DNA of 64,000 nt, taken from positions 248,001 through 312,000 of the forward strand of contig NISF01000001.1 in the NCBI GenBank assembly GCA_002270295.1. Direction: 5' to 3'. Source of the stretch: Enterobacter sp. 10-1 (lineage in GTDB: Bacteria > Pseudomonadota > Gammaproteobacteria > Enterobacterales > Enterobacteriaceae). The notes below the pieces were generated by a model. It made no database searches. It was not told the origin of the DNA and worked only from the letters and a program-made list of their open reading frames with translations. The position numbers were made by a program, and so were the translations under genes. This document shows positions 55,541 through 63,870 of the stretch, one piece after another; within the stretch, counting starts at the first letter, position 1; each line of letters begins with the position of its first letter.

Positions 55541-56805
55541 AACGGCTCGCCTGTTTTCCCATGCACCTGCAGATCTTTTTTGCCTTTAGCTGCGCCCTTG
55601 CGCTGGTGGTGATCTGCACTATCGCCCTGTGGCTATGGAACAACGATAACAACCGTCATTTGAACGCCTTCGCCACCTTCTCCGAGCTGGTGGAACAAAA
55701 TCTTCCGCCAGCTTCCGCTCCGCGCGCCGTGCAATTCCAGGCCATCGATAGTTGGATCCAGCGCACCCATACGCGCTTCTCCCTGTACGCCGCCGATGGC
55801 TCTCCGCTTAGCCGCCCGCTTAATCCGCCGCTCTCTTTCCCGCTGCGCGTGGCGTCAGGAGGATTATTTGATGACTGGTACGGCACGCGTTTTGTCTGGC
55901 AGCTCAAGGATAAGCGCGTGCTGGTCATTCAGCTAAGCAGCGACCGGCAAAAGCGCCCGTGGCTGTTTATTCTGATGCTGCTGGCCATGACGACCAGCGT
56001 GGTGCTGGTGTCGTTTCCGGTGATCCGTCGCTTAACGGCCCGCCTGGAGTCGTTACAGCAGAGCGTCGAGTCGCTCGGCAAAGGCAATCTTGGCGCGCGC
56101 GTGCAGGTTACCGGGCGCGATGAAGTGGCGCAGCTCGCGGCCAGTTTTAACCGTGCTGCCACACAGATTGAGCAGCTGGTTCAATCACAAAAAACGATGC
56201 TGGCTAATGCCTCGCACGAGCTGCGTTCGCCGTTGATGCGTATTCAAATGGCGGCGGCGTTATTAGTGCAGAAGGAGTCGCCCGCCTCCCGCGAGCTGCG
56301 GCGCAGCGTCGGTGAGCTGGATGAGCTGGTGGAGGAGATTTTGACGCTGAGCCGCCTGACGCTGGCGACCAGCGTCATTACCGGCGATTTCCAGCCGGCT
56401 GATATAACCGCCATTGCGGCCGAGGAGTGCGCCAGCGCGCAGGTGGAGTTACGGGCTGAGCATGTGACAGCCGAGGTGGATGCGCGGTTAATACGGCGCC
56501 TGCTGCGCAACCTGATTGAAAATGCGCGGCGCTATGCGGGTCATGATATTTCGGTCGTCCTGAAGCTTACCGACCGGGAGCACTTCACCCTCGAGGTGAA
56601 AGATCGCGGCCTCGGCATTCCGGAAGCGGAAATGGAGCGTATCTTCGAGCCATTTTATCGGCTCAGCAGCAGCGGAAACGGCTACGGGCTTGGCCTGGCG
56701 CTGGTTCGTTCAATCACCGAATACCACCGGGGCGCCCTTTCGGTACGCAACCGTAGCGGCGGGGGAGCCTGTTTTCAGGTGCGTATGCCTGTCGCAGTTA
56801 CATAA
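55537..56805 (+). CDS. Two-component sensor histidine kinase
   Basis: The 422-residue kinase has two membrane segments (about 8-28 and 140-160) around a periplasmic sensor domain, HAMP, H-box (MLANASHELRSPLMRIQMA) and ATPase domain with NLIENARRYAG, DRGLGIPEAEMERIFEPFYR and GYGLGLALV. The partner regulator lies immediately upstream and a MipA-family gene follows, which the pair probably controls. Signal unknown. Confidence 0.93.
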   Translation: MKRLACFPMHLQIFFAFSCALALVVICTIALWLWNNDNNRHLNAFATFSELVEQNLPPASAPRAVQFQAIDSWIQRTHTRFSLYAADGSPLSRPLNPPLSFPLRVASGGLFDDWYGTRFVWQLKDKRVLVIQLSSDRQKRPWLFILMLLAMTTSVVLVSFPVIRRLTARLESLQQSVESLGKGNLGARVQVTGRDEVAQLAASFNRAATQIEQLVQSQKTMLANASHELRSPLMRIQMAAALLVQKESPASRELRRSVGELDELVEEILTLSRLTLATSVITGDFQPADITAIAAEECASAQVELRAEHVTAEVDARLIRRLLRNLIENARRYAGHDISVVLKLTDREHFTLEVKDRGLGIPEAEMERIFEPFYRLSSSGNGYGLGLALVRSITEYHRGALSVRNRSGGGACFQVRMPVAVT

Positions 56806-56828
56806 CTTTACCGGAGGTAAAAAGAGGG

Positions 56829-56878
56829 GTTACAGGAGCCTGTTCTAATAAGCCAACTCATTGTCGGCTTCCTGTAAC
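56829..56878. promoter_or_regulatory. Inverted repeat upstream of mipA-like gene
   Basis: GTTACAGGAGCC (56829-56840) is mirrored by GGCTTCCTGTAAC (56866-56878). The repeat fills the gap between the kinase and MipA genes and may be a binding site for the response regulator or an RNA hairpin. Confidence 0.4.
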
Positions 56879-56894
56879 GGTAAGGATCATCTAC

Positions 56895-57674
56895 ATGCTA
56901 TCCACGTTGGCTAAACCCTTTACGCTCCTGTGCCTGCTCTCTACGGCAACTTTTCCCGCCATCGCCGAGCCGTCTGATAACGGACTTTCCGGTTTTATCG
57001 GCGGCGGCGTGGGAGTAAAGCCGAAGTACTCCGGCGCTAAAGAGTCCAAAACGACGTTCGTACCCGCATTAAAGCTGGCTTACGGGCCGTTTTTTGTCGG
57101 CGGAGTGGACGATCTTACGGCGCTGGGGTGGGAGTTTGCCCGCACCGAAAGCTGGACTTTTTCGCTTGGCGTGGGCGCGGATCTCTCTCCCCGTCAGGAG
57201 TCTGATGATGAACACCTCAGAGGGCTGGGCGATATTCGCTTCTCGCCGCGCGCCTTTAGCTCGGCTGTGTATGAAAATAGGCTCTTCAACGGCGGCGTGA
57301 TTTTGACCCAGGATATCGGGGGGAATCAGCAGGGCTTTAAGCTCATCTCCTGGGCGCATCTTCAGTGGCGGCCGCTGGAGAGCCTGCGCTTTTATACCGG
57401 CCCAAGCCTGAGCTGGGGGGACAGCGATTACATGCAGACGCAGTACGGCGTCACCGCCGCTCAGTCGGCGCGCAGCGGCCTGTCACGCTACGACAGCGGG
57501 GCCGGGCTGGAGAAAGTAGGCTGGCAGCTGGGTATGGACTATTCGGTGACGCCGGCATGGCTGATCGGCGCCCGGATCAGCGCGCAGCATCTGCAAAACG
57601 ATGCCGCCGACAGCCCCGTTACGCAAAAGTCAGGGCAGGTTAACGGCGTCCTGTTTGCCGCATGGCGCTTCTGA
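56895..57674 (+). CDS. MipA/OmpV-family outer-membrane protein
   Basis: The 259-residue protein has a signal peptide (about 1-24, ending FPAIAEP) and a beta-barrel sequence beginning GLSGFIGGGVGVKPKYSGAKESKT, characteristic of the family, and ending FAAWRF with terminal Phe. MipA of E. coli is linked to murein synthesis enzymes and to antibiotic stress; family members vary. It follows a two-component pair that likely regulates it. Confidence 0.9.
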   Translation: MLSTLAKPFTLLCLLSTATFPAIAEPSDNGLSGFIGGGVGVKPKYSGAKESKTTFVPALKLAYGPFFVGGVDDLTALGWEFARTESWTFSLGVGADLSPRQESDDEHLRGLGDIRFSPRAFSSAVYENRLFNGGVILTQDIGGNQQGFKLISWAHLQWRPLESLRFYTGPSLSWGDSDYMQTQYGVTAAQSARSGLSRYDSGAGLEKVGWQLGMDYSVTPAWLIGARISAQHLQNDAADSPVTQKSGQVNGVLFAAWRF

Positions 57675-57773
57675 TAAGCGCGGACCTTTTCCGCTCAGGC
57701 GGGGGATCGCGCATCAAATGCCGTACGGCGCGCTCGTTTTAGCCGCTGGTCGGGGCGTTTTTCCGGCGTCCCG

Positions 57774-57929
57774 CTAAAGCGACATTCCAATCACCGCGTT
57801 GACAACGGCGGAGGACATCAGCACGCCGCCAACGATAAAGCACGCCCGGTTCTTCCTGGTCGCGCCCAGGGTTAAGAGAACAACGGCAAGAGTGAAAAAA
57901 GGTATGGCAATAATGCTGAACGTGTTCAG
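57774..57929 (-). CDS. Possible small membrane protein (~51 aa), start uncertain
   Basis: An open frame ending at 57774 encodes two hydrophobic segments (TFSIIAIPFFTLAVVLLTLGA and ACFIVGGVLMSSAVVNAVIG) joined by RKNR. The only ATG in frame (58154) gives an arginine-rich, non-membrane N-terminus that overlaps the next gene, so it is unlikely. A CTG at 57929 has GGAGG five bases upstream; a TTG further up is another option. Family not recognised. Confidence 0.4.
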   Translation of the reverse strand: MNTFSIIAIPFFTLAVVLLTLGATRKNRACFIVGGVLMSSAVVNAVIGMSL

Positions 57930-58042
57930 GATGACCTCCGCGAAGAGTAAGAAAAGCCGGCCGTAATTAAGGAGTGGCTGATTATTAAGCAACTTAGCGT
58001 AATTTGCAGCAGGCCGGTAGCGCCGGCTTATTTTATCCGCCG

Positions 58043-58393
58043 TCAGCCGATGAGCAGAGCAGCCAGCGCCGCGATGGCCGGGAAAGCCTGAACGTAGAGT
58101 ATTTTCCTGCTTGCCGTAATCGAACCGTATATCCCGGCAAGCAGAACGCAGCACAGGAAAAAGACTTTAAACTGCAAGCCGCTCTCTCCCGCCCATAACC
58201 CCCATAGTAAACCCGCCGCTAAAAAGCCGTTGTACAGTCCCTGGTTAGCGGCCAGCACCCGAGTGTCGCGAGCAAAATCAGCGCTCAGGTTAAAGGCTTT
58301 GTGACCAGTTTTTGTATCCCATAGAAACATCTCGAGGATCAGTATGTAGAGGTGGATGGCGGCCACCAGGGCGATAAGGAGATTGGCTAACAC
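58043..58393 (-). CDS. DUF1304 family membrane protein
   Basis: The 116-residue protein has four hydrophobic segments: MLANLLIALVAAIHLYILILEMFLW, NGFLAAGLLWGLWAG, FKVFFLCCVLLAGIYGSIT and VQAFPAIAALAALLIG. The blocks ILEMFLWDTKTGHKAF and NQGLYNGFLAAGL are typical of DUF1304. Function unknown. Confidence 0.87.
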   Translation of the reverse strand: MLANLLIALVAAIHLYILILEMFLWDTKTGHKAFNLSADFARDTRVLAANQGLYNGFLAAGLLWGLWAGESGLQFKVFFLCCVLLAGIYGSITASRKILYVQAFPAIAALAALLIG

Positions 58394-58584
58394 GACAGGC
58401 CTCGCTGAAAATGTAGGTGCTGGGTGATTATAGTTAAAACTCGTTTGCGCCGCTGCCCGTTATTTCTCAGGGGGAGCGGCGCCTTTCCGCAGACCTTCGC
58501 GATCGCAGCAAATACGCCTGGATTAAAACCGGCACAATACTGGTATCGAGAATAGCCTCATGCTGACTTCATCGCGCCATCAGC

Positions 58585-58612
58585 TTGACATATTAAGCGT
58601 GCTTGCTATTGC
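58585..58612 (+). promoter_or_regulatory. Candidate sigma-70 promoter
   Basis: A perfect TTGACA (58585-58590) and TATTGC (58607-58612) are 16 bases apart, overlapping a CTATTGC/GCAATAG dyad (58606-58627). It would drive the two membrane-protein genes that follow. The rest of 58394-58700 holds nothing recognisable. Confidence 0.45.
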
Positions 58613-58700
58613 TTAATCAGGCAATAGGCTGAGCCTTAAAGCAATGTTTCCTTGTAAATCATCGGCCTTATAGTTTACAGGCGAAGCGGCGGGGTGATGA

Positions 58701-59204
58701 ATGGCAGGTAATAAGGTGAAGTTGCCCGGTATAAAAGAGAGTCAGCGCTTGCTGAATTTTGAGGCGGCCTCAAGGACGGTGGGGCTGGTTATTCTGCTGG
58801 CTATTATCTGCGCTGCATTAGCCGGTGGATTTTCTGTCGGGTATTTTAGTGAGGCTGAAAAAGTCAATGCGCCGCGAACGGTAAAAGTCGACTATGAATA
58901 TTTTGGTCGGTTACAAAAAGAGTTTCGCCTCAAAATCACGGCACTTCCGCTCCCGGCTGATAAATATGTATTCAGCCTCGGCGGCGATTTTATTGAAAAT
59001 TATGAGCCGGGCAGCATCTGGCCACAGCCGGACGGTATGTATAGCCAGGGAAAGACGCTGTATCTGATTTATAACAATGTGAAAAATAAAGGTGATTTCT
59101 CCATCTGGCTGTACGTCACGCCGGCGAAGCCGGGGAGAACGGAGAATTCCATCCAGGTGAACGCCGAGCCTGAAATCCGCTTTTGGCAGTTTATTTATCC
59201 TTAG
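58701..59204 (+). CDS. Hypothetical membrane-anchored protein (167 aa)
   Basis: Unrecognised. One N-terminal hydrophobic segment (about 27-50, VGLVILLAIICAALAGGFSVGYF) follows a charged start, and the remaining ~115 residues form a predicted beta-rich periplasmic domain. It precedes the DUF421 gene by nine bases, so they form a unit; the pair may act together in the envelope. Confidence 0.65.
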   Translation: MAGNKVKLPGIKESQRLLNFEAASRTVGLVILLAIICAALAGGFSVGYFSEAEKVNAPRTVKVDYEYFGRLQKEFRLKITALPLPADKYVFSLGGDFIENYEPGSIWPQPDGMYSQGKTLYLIYNNVKNKGDFSIWLYVTPAKPGRTENSIQVNAEPEIRFWQFIYP

Positions 59205-59213
59205 GGGGCTGGT

Positions 59214-59660
59214 ATGGAGATGGTTTTCCGGGCGTTAGCCATTTATTTAATCCTGCTGGTGGTATTTAAAATTGCCGGACGCCGTGCATTATTACAAATG
59301 ACCAGTTTCGATCTGATCCTGCTGCTGATTATCAGCGAGGCGACGCAGCAGGCCCTGCTAGGCAACGATTTTTCGGTTACCGGGGCAATGCTGACGATTA
59401 TTACGCTGGTGGTGGTCGATATTCTGTTTGGGTTAATGAAAAAGTATATTTCTGGCGCGGAGTCGGCGCTTGACGGCTCCCCTGTTGTGCTGGTGGCCGA
59501 CGGGGTGCCGTTAACCGATAACCTGAAAAAGGTCGACGTCTCTTGCGACGACATCCTGGTCGCCGCGCGTCAAAATCAAGGCATTACGGAATTTCGCAAA
59601 ATAAAATATGCCATTCTGGAGCGTAACGGCCATATATCGGTTATCCCGGCAGAAAAGTAG
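59214..59660 (+). CDS. DUF421/YetF-like membrane protein
   Basis: The 148-residue protein has three N-terminal hydrophobic segments (FRALAIYLILLVVFKIAG; FDLILLLIISEATQQALLG; AMLTIITLVVVDILFGLM), then the soluble DUF421 domain with SALDGSPVVLVADGVPL and ending NGHISVIPAEK. In Bacillus, YetF-type proteins are linked to spore and envelope functions; the enterobacterial role is unknown. Confidence 0.88.
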   Translation: MEMVFRALAIYLILLVVFKIAGRRALLQMTSFDLILLLIISEATQQALLGNDFSVTGAMLTIITLVVVDILFGLMKKYISGAESALDGSPVVLVADGVPLTDNLKKVDVSCDDILVAARQNQGITEFRKIKYAILERNGHISVIPAEK

Positions 59661-59692
59661 GGAGCGCATCATGGCGGGCTCAGGCCATCGAG

Positions 59693-60319
59693 CTATTCAA
59701 CCGTCCAGGCCTGGCTGAAGTTATCATTGATAAAAATCTCCGCCAGCCCGCTAATCTGCTTCAGGCGTAAAACCTCATCTTTGTCCATTCCCAGCTCCTG
59801 GCCGATGCGCATATCGTCCCAGCCCAGGCGGTAAAGATCGCGCACAATATCCGACATCGCGGCGATCTGGTGTTTCCCTCTGGCGCGGTTGTGGCGAATG
59901 GTCGCGGCGATACGCTCTTTCTTCCCCTGACGCGATGAGTTAATCAGCGTAACCGGCAGATAGCCATGAAGGCGATGGTGAATCTGCGGGTTGGAAGCGC
60001 TTATCAGGTGGCGATGAAAGCCATCGACAACCAGATACTGCTCCTGCTGGCGAGCGACCACCACCGGCTGGGTGAATCCATCCATTTCTACCGAGCGTTC
60101 CAGCAGCTTTTTTTCCGTTGCGCTCATGCTATTGGGATTATAGTCATTGGCCGTGACTGATTCGGCGTCGACCCACAATACGCAGTCCACGGGCTCATCG
60201 CAGAAGGGACTGTGCCGGTGGATGAGCATTTTAAGCTGGTTAATGGCGTCAATCTTACTTTCTGTATCTGAGAAAGAGTCAAGGTATTCGGCCACGACCT
60301 TGTTGATATCCGTTGACAT
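59693..60319 (-). CDS. ibrB: IbrB-like ParB/Srx-domain protein
   Basis: The 208-residue protein begins MSTDINKVVAEYLDSFSDTESKIDAI. The central ParB/sulfiredoxin-like domain has the nucleotide-binding motif VVDGFHRHLIS, and an HTH-like region follows (MRIGQELGMDKDEVLRLKQISGL). It matches IbrB, known in E. coli as activator, with IbrA, of immunoglobulin-binding eib genes; no eib gene is seen here. Its start overlaps the ibrA stop (TAATG), so the two are coupled. Biochemistry of the pair is unclear. Confidence 0.85.
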   Translation of the reverse strand: MSTDINKVVAEYLDSFSDTESKIDAINQLKMLIHRHSPFCDEPVDCVLWVDAESVTANDYNPNSMSATEKKLLERSVEMDGFTQPVVVARQQEQYLVVDGFHRHLISASNPQIHHRLHGYLPVTLINSSRQGKKERIAATIRHNRARGKHQIAAMSDIVRDLYRLGWDDMRIGQELGMDKDEVLRLKQISGLAEIFINDNFSQAWTVE

Positions 60320-61530
60320 TACAGCGTCCCCCATGTCTTTCGTTTGTTACTGATATTGTTGCAGTATCTCTTATAATGCTGGGATTGGGTCGGGCTGAAT
60401 GACAGCGTCCGGCACCAGTAATCATTCTTGAGAATCGTTTTGCAGATCCTGCGCCAGGAGGGGATATCGCGGAAGCCAAGATCCTTCTCCTGGGCATCGG
60501 GAATATCCTGCGGAAAGCCGCGCGTCTGATACCAGCGCAGGTAGATGGCGATCTTGTTGCGGTAATGCTCCGCGGTTTTATCCGGCATGCTTTCAAGCAG
60601 GAACAGCGCGTAGCTGCGCCAGGTATGCTGCTCCGGTTTACGCATTTGCGTCCTGAGGGCGAAATAGTCGCCGCTTTCGTTCGCATATTTCGCCGCGCCG
60701 TGCGCGCCGCATACCCGGCGACACATCTTCTCCCATGTTTCTGGTTCGAGCGTGTGGTACAGCCACAATCCGCGACGCTGCTCCGGGCCAAAAGGCTCGC
60801 AAACGCGCATGTTTTTCAGCGTGACGCCGGCGCGGTACATCAAATCGTACAGCGGGTTATAGGGCAGCTTTGATTTCGCATTGAAGATCCAAATATCCTG
60901 AGTTCGCCAGTCGTACAGCGGATAGCAGGTGTAGCTGTCGCCCCCCGGCAGCGCGGTAGTCCAGGGTTTTTCATTATCAAAGCGCGATTTTGTCTGCGAT
61001 GTCAGCGCCATATAGCGGTGCAGCGATTCGTCGGTACGAATGCCGATCAGCGAGGCCAGGCTGCGTCCGGCGGCCAGCCACTGAATAAATGCCGGCACAA
61101 AGGATTCGAAGGTCATCGGATATTGGTAGAAGGGAAGGTCGGCGCTGCGGGTCACAGCCCCAGCCGGCGGCTGGCGCACCCATTCGGCGCCGGGTTCCCA
61201 GCAGATCCATTCCGGCTGGTGCTGCGATACGCCGCTTACCGTGGTCAGCGGCAGGGCGATCCAGTAAAACTTGCTGATTACGTCCTGATAGAGCGCCCGC
61301 ATTTTTTCCACATGCTCAATAGTTAATAGATACTGCGCCTCCCAGTCAATAAACAGAACCACGAACTTTTTCCGCTTCTTGCGCGCCACGGTTGCCGCCA
61401 GGTGAAATAAGACGGTTGAGTCCTTGCCCCCGGAGAAAGACAAACAAACCTGCTCAAATGATTCAAATACCCAATCCAGGCGGAGTAGCGCCGCGTCAAA
61501 AACGTCCATGTCGAGCTTTATTTTCTTCAC
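60319..61530 (-). CDS. ibrA: IbrA-like PAPS-reductase-family protein (DUF3440)
   Basis: The 403-residue protein has the PP-loop motif SFSGGKDSTVLFHLA near residue 32, as in PAPS reductases and DndC-type ATP pyrophosphatases, then the DUF3440 region (GTR-like ESFVPAFIQWLAAGRS; TALPGGDSYTCYPLYDWRTQDIW). It is the usual partner of IbrB. A PP-loop enzyme with a ParB-like protein recalls DNA-modification pairs, but no Dnd/Ssp partners are nearby. Confidence 0.87.
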   Translation of the reverse strand: MKKIKLDMDVFDAALLRLDWVFESFEQVCLSFSGGKDSTVLFHLAATVARKKRKKFVVLFIDWEAQYLLTIEHVEKMRALYQDVISKFYWIALPLTTVSGVSQHQPEWICWEPGAEWVRQPPAGAVTRSADLPFYQYPMTFESFVPAFIQWLAAGRSLASLIGIRTDESLHRYMALTSQTKSRFDNEKPWTTALPGGDSYTCYPLYDWRTQDIWIFNAKSKLPYNPLYDLMYRAGVTLKNMRVCEPFGPEQRRGLWLYHTLEPETWEKMCRRVCGAHGAAKYANESGDYFALRTQMRKPEQHTWRSYALFLLESMPDKTAEHYRNKIAIYLRWYQTRGFPQDIPDAQEKDLGFRDIPSWRRICKTILKNDYWCRTLSFSPTQSQHYKRYCNNISNKRKTWGTL

Positions 61531-61580
61531 CAGGCCTCCTGGTTGTTAAACGTAGGTGTAGGGGGGCAGGCCCAAATTGG

Positions 61581-62291
61581 TTAAGGGAATAACCAGCCAA
61601 TATAGTTGAGCAGAGCGATTTTATTATTTACGCCGAGCTTATCTTTAATTCTCAGGTAGTAATGGGAGACCTGTTTATTGCTCATGCAGAGTATGCGTTC
61701 GACGCCACCGCGGGTCGGCGAGGTATATGCGGCACGAAGAACGTCATACTCTCTTTTTGTTAAATGGCCGCCGCTGCGCATTTGGCTATAATATCTCAGG
61801 AGCTTACCAATGCTGGCGACATTGTTGCTCTTGAGCTTTCTACGCCATTCCCGTAAGCCGGCCTGTTTAGAGATGAAAAAATCAGCCATGCCGTCTTTTA
61901 TTTGGCGATCGCTGATAATTAAAACCGAAGCGTTGCCGCGAATGATCAGCACCTGAATAACCGCGAGAAGAGCGCAGATATTAGGAAAGTAGCTTTCTTC
62001 AAGAACAAAGAGATCCCCGGCGCCGCAGGGCCTTATCGACGCTTTTAGCGTCTCAAGGCCGTCGCTTACGTACTGGTTCGCCATATATGAATAAGAAGAG
62101 ATCTCCGTTGACGGCGGGATATCCGTAAGGCGACCGCCACTATAGTTTTTTAATAATAATTCAAGATCCAGGTAAGCGTAGTGTTCGGTATCGGGTTTAA
62201 TTATCTTACTCTGCCGATCGGGTGAGCTTATTTGTTCATGCATAGAAAATGCCCGCAATTTTAATTGTTCACAGGGAGCGTCTGAACTCAT
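61581..62291 (-). CDS. LuxR-type HTH transcriptional regulator
   Basis: The 236-residue protein has a C-terminal GerE/LuxR HTH (about 174-232; LTKREYDVLRAAYTSP, SNKQVSHYYLRIKDKLGVNNKIALLNYI), resembling RcsA/BglJ-type regulators. The N-terminal ~170 residues resemble no sensor domain I can name. Met-17 is an alternative start. It lies 50 bases upstream of ibrA in the same direction and may regulate the pair. Confidence 0.8.
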   Translation of the reverse strand: MSSDAPCEQLKLRAFSMHEQISSPDRQSKIIKPDTEHYAYLDLELLLKNYSGGRLTDIPPSTEISSYSYMANQYVSDGLETLKASIRPCGAGDLFVLEESYFPNICALLAVIQVLIIRGNASVLIISDRQIKDGMADFFISKQAGLREWRRKLKSNNVASIGKLLRYYSQMRSGGHLTKREYDVLRAAYTSPTRGGVERILCMSNKQVSHYYLRIKDKLGVNNKIALLNYIGWLFP

Positions 62292-62793
62292 GGTGAAAAT
62301 GATAAGGCGGGTTGTGTTGTTTTTGGTAGTTAATTTATCTTAAGTAATCTTTAGTACGGAAGGTTGCCATTTTAATCATTGAACCTCAGATCTTTTTATT
62401 TCTTATTTTTCTTTAGGTTCTGACTTATATCATTGACATTTTTAATTTATTTCATTGCTGGTTTCGACAGGGCGCGATCTAAAGACGGGAGGGCTCTATT
62501 TTTGCCCGTGCTGAAGCGGAATAAATGCTTAACTTTCGCCGCCGCCGCAAAAGATCGTTATAAGTAAGGGATCCTCTATCAGGCCGGAGATGAAGTCAAC
62601 ACTATTCACCCCTTCCTGAACGGCTATTTAAAACAATGTGTAGCGATAAAGTAAAAATAAAGCGATGTCATTAATGCTGGCGATAAATAATAAAGGAGAG
62701 CGGAGTGCCATTCATCCGCCGTTTTGTCCCCTCATGAGGGCTCATAAGGGGATTTTCCGGTGCGTAAAGCCAACGGCCAGCCGCCGCCGCGGC
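62292..62793. other. Gene-free stretch
   Basis: About 500 AT-rich bases with no convincing gene. It should hold the promoter of the LuxR-type gene. Near the right end, CCCCTCATGAG and CTCATAAGGGG (about 62727-62752) form a hairpin that may be the transcription end of the GNAT gene. Confidence 0.4.
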
Positions 62794-63660
62794 TCAGGCA
62801 TGCGATAGCGTCGGGAACATCAGCTTGTTGCCCTTAAAAATGTTCTCTTTTGCGGTATAGATAAATAAAAAGTCGTCACCCTCGATTTTTTCATACTCGC
62901 CGATTCGACCTTCGATCGGGGTGAAGCCTAAAATCGCCAGCTGAGTTTGTTGGTCGGCGAGCTCATTGACGATCGCTGACATCGAACGGGTGGCGTCGCA
63001 GAAAATATCGAAGCAGATTAGCGCGCGATCGTTTTGCATCGCGATCGCCACGGCACCATTTTTTTCCGAATAGTAGACGAAGTGCTTCATAAACGCGGAG
63101 CAATAGAACATCAGCAGGCCGAAGTTATCGTGCGCCGAGAGCTGAGAGAAGGGATTGGATTTTTGATAATAGTGCTTCAGGATCGCCACATCGCTCTCTT
63201 TATCCATATCAAGCCGGCGGAAGTCTCCCGGGGTTGGAGTCACCGGCAGGGTATATTGATACTCATCGTACTGCTCGAAACCAAATCGTGGATAGAAATC
63301 CACGGTAGTAGAGTTAGCAAACAGAAAGATCGCATCAGCTTTATCTTTCCAGTCATCCAGAATGTGGTTAATCAACCGCGTCGCGAGGCCTTTATCGCGA
63401 TGGTCGGTATCGGTCATCACGGTGCCGATCTGAATATAATGGACGATCTTTCCTTGCCACTTCAGATCGATGACGTTGGCGGAGGCATTAGCGATAACTC
63501 TATTATTATCAACGAAAGCGTAGGGAATATATGACCCGGTCCAGTAGCCTTTTTTGTACCAGTCCTTAAATGAGAGATCAAAGGTCTTAATAGCCAGGTC
63601 AATGAAGCTGTTCCTTAACGCATCATTATCCATAACCTGTTTGACTAATTTGTATTTCAT
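62794..63660 (-). CDS. GNAT-family N-acetyltransferase (two-domain, 288 aa)
   Basis: Start MKYKLVKQVMDNDALRNSFIDLA at 63660; a longer frame is rejected because its first 45 residues are unlike the family. The GNAT core is at about 40-150, with the acetyl-CoA motif VMTDTDHRDKGLATRLINHIL and FANSTTVDFYPRFGFEQ. The C-terminal half resembles a second, degenerate GNAT or SCP-like domain. Substrate unknown. Confidence 0.85.
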   Translation of the reverse strand: MKYKLVKQVMDNDALRNSFIDLAIKTFDLSFKDWYKKGYWTGSYIPYAFVDNNRVIANASANVIDLKWQGKIVHYIQIGTVMTDTDHRDKGLATRLINHILDDWKDKADAIFLFANSTTVDFYPRFGFEQYDEYQYTLPVTPTPGDFRRLDMDKESDVAILKHYYQKSNPFSQLSAHDNFGLLMFYCSAFMKHFVYYSEKNGAVAIAMQNDRALICFDIFCDATRSMSAIVNELADQQTQLAILGFTPIEGRIGEYEKIEGDDFLFIYTAKENIFKGNKLMFPTLSHA

Positions 63661-63870
63661 TGGCCGGTCTTCCTTTTTATTTATTGTGCTACACGACAGT
63701 GCTAATACTAAATTAATATTAAAAATCAATGACTCATCTATACAGTTAAGTATGAACGGTTCACGATATTTGTACACCCCGCAGCCCGCAGTCATTTCTC
63801 AGGACGTTGGCTCGGTCACAGTAAATAAGGGGAAGCGGGCTCTTTGCCGACTTTGCGGAGGTTGTTGCGC

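Noticed and set aside
59693..61530. Dnd/Ssp phosphorothioate or BREX-type defence locus
   Set aside because: A PP-loop protein and ParB-like protein alone match IbrA/IbrB; no DndD/E, SspB/D or restriction partners nearby.
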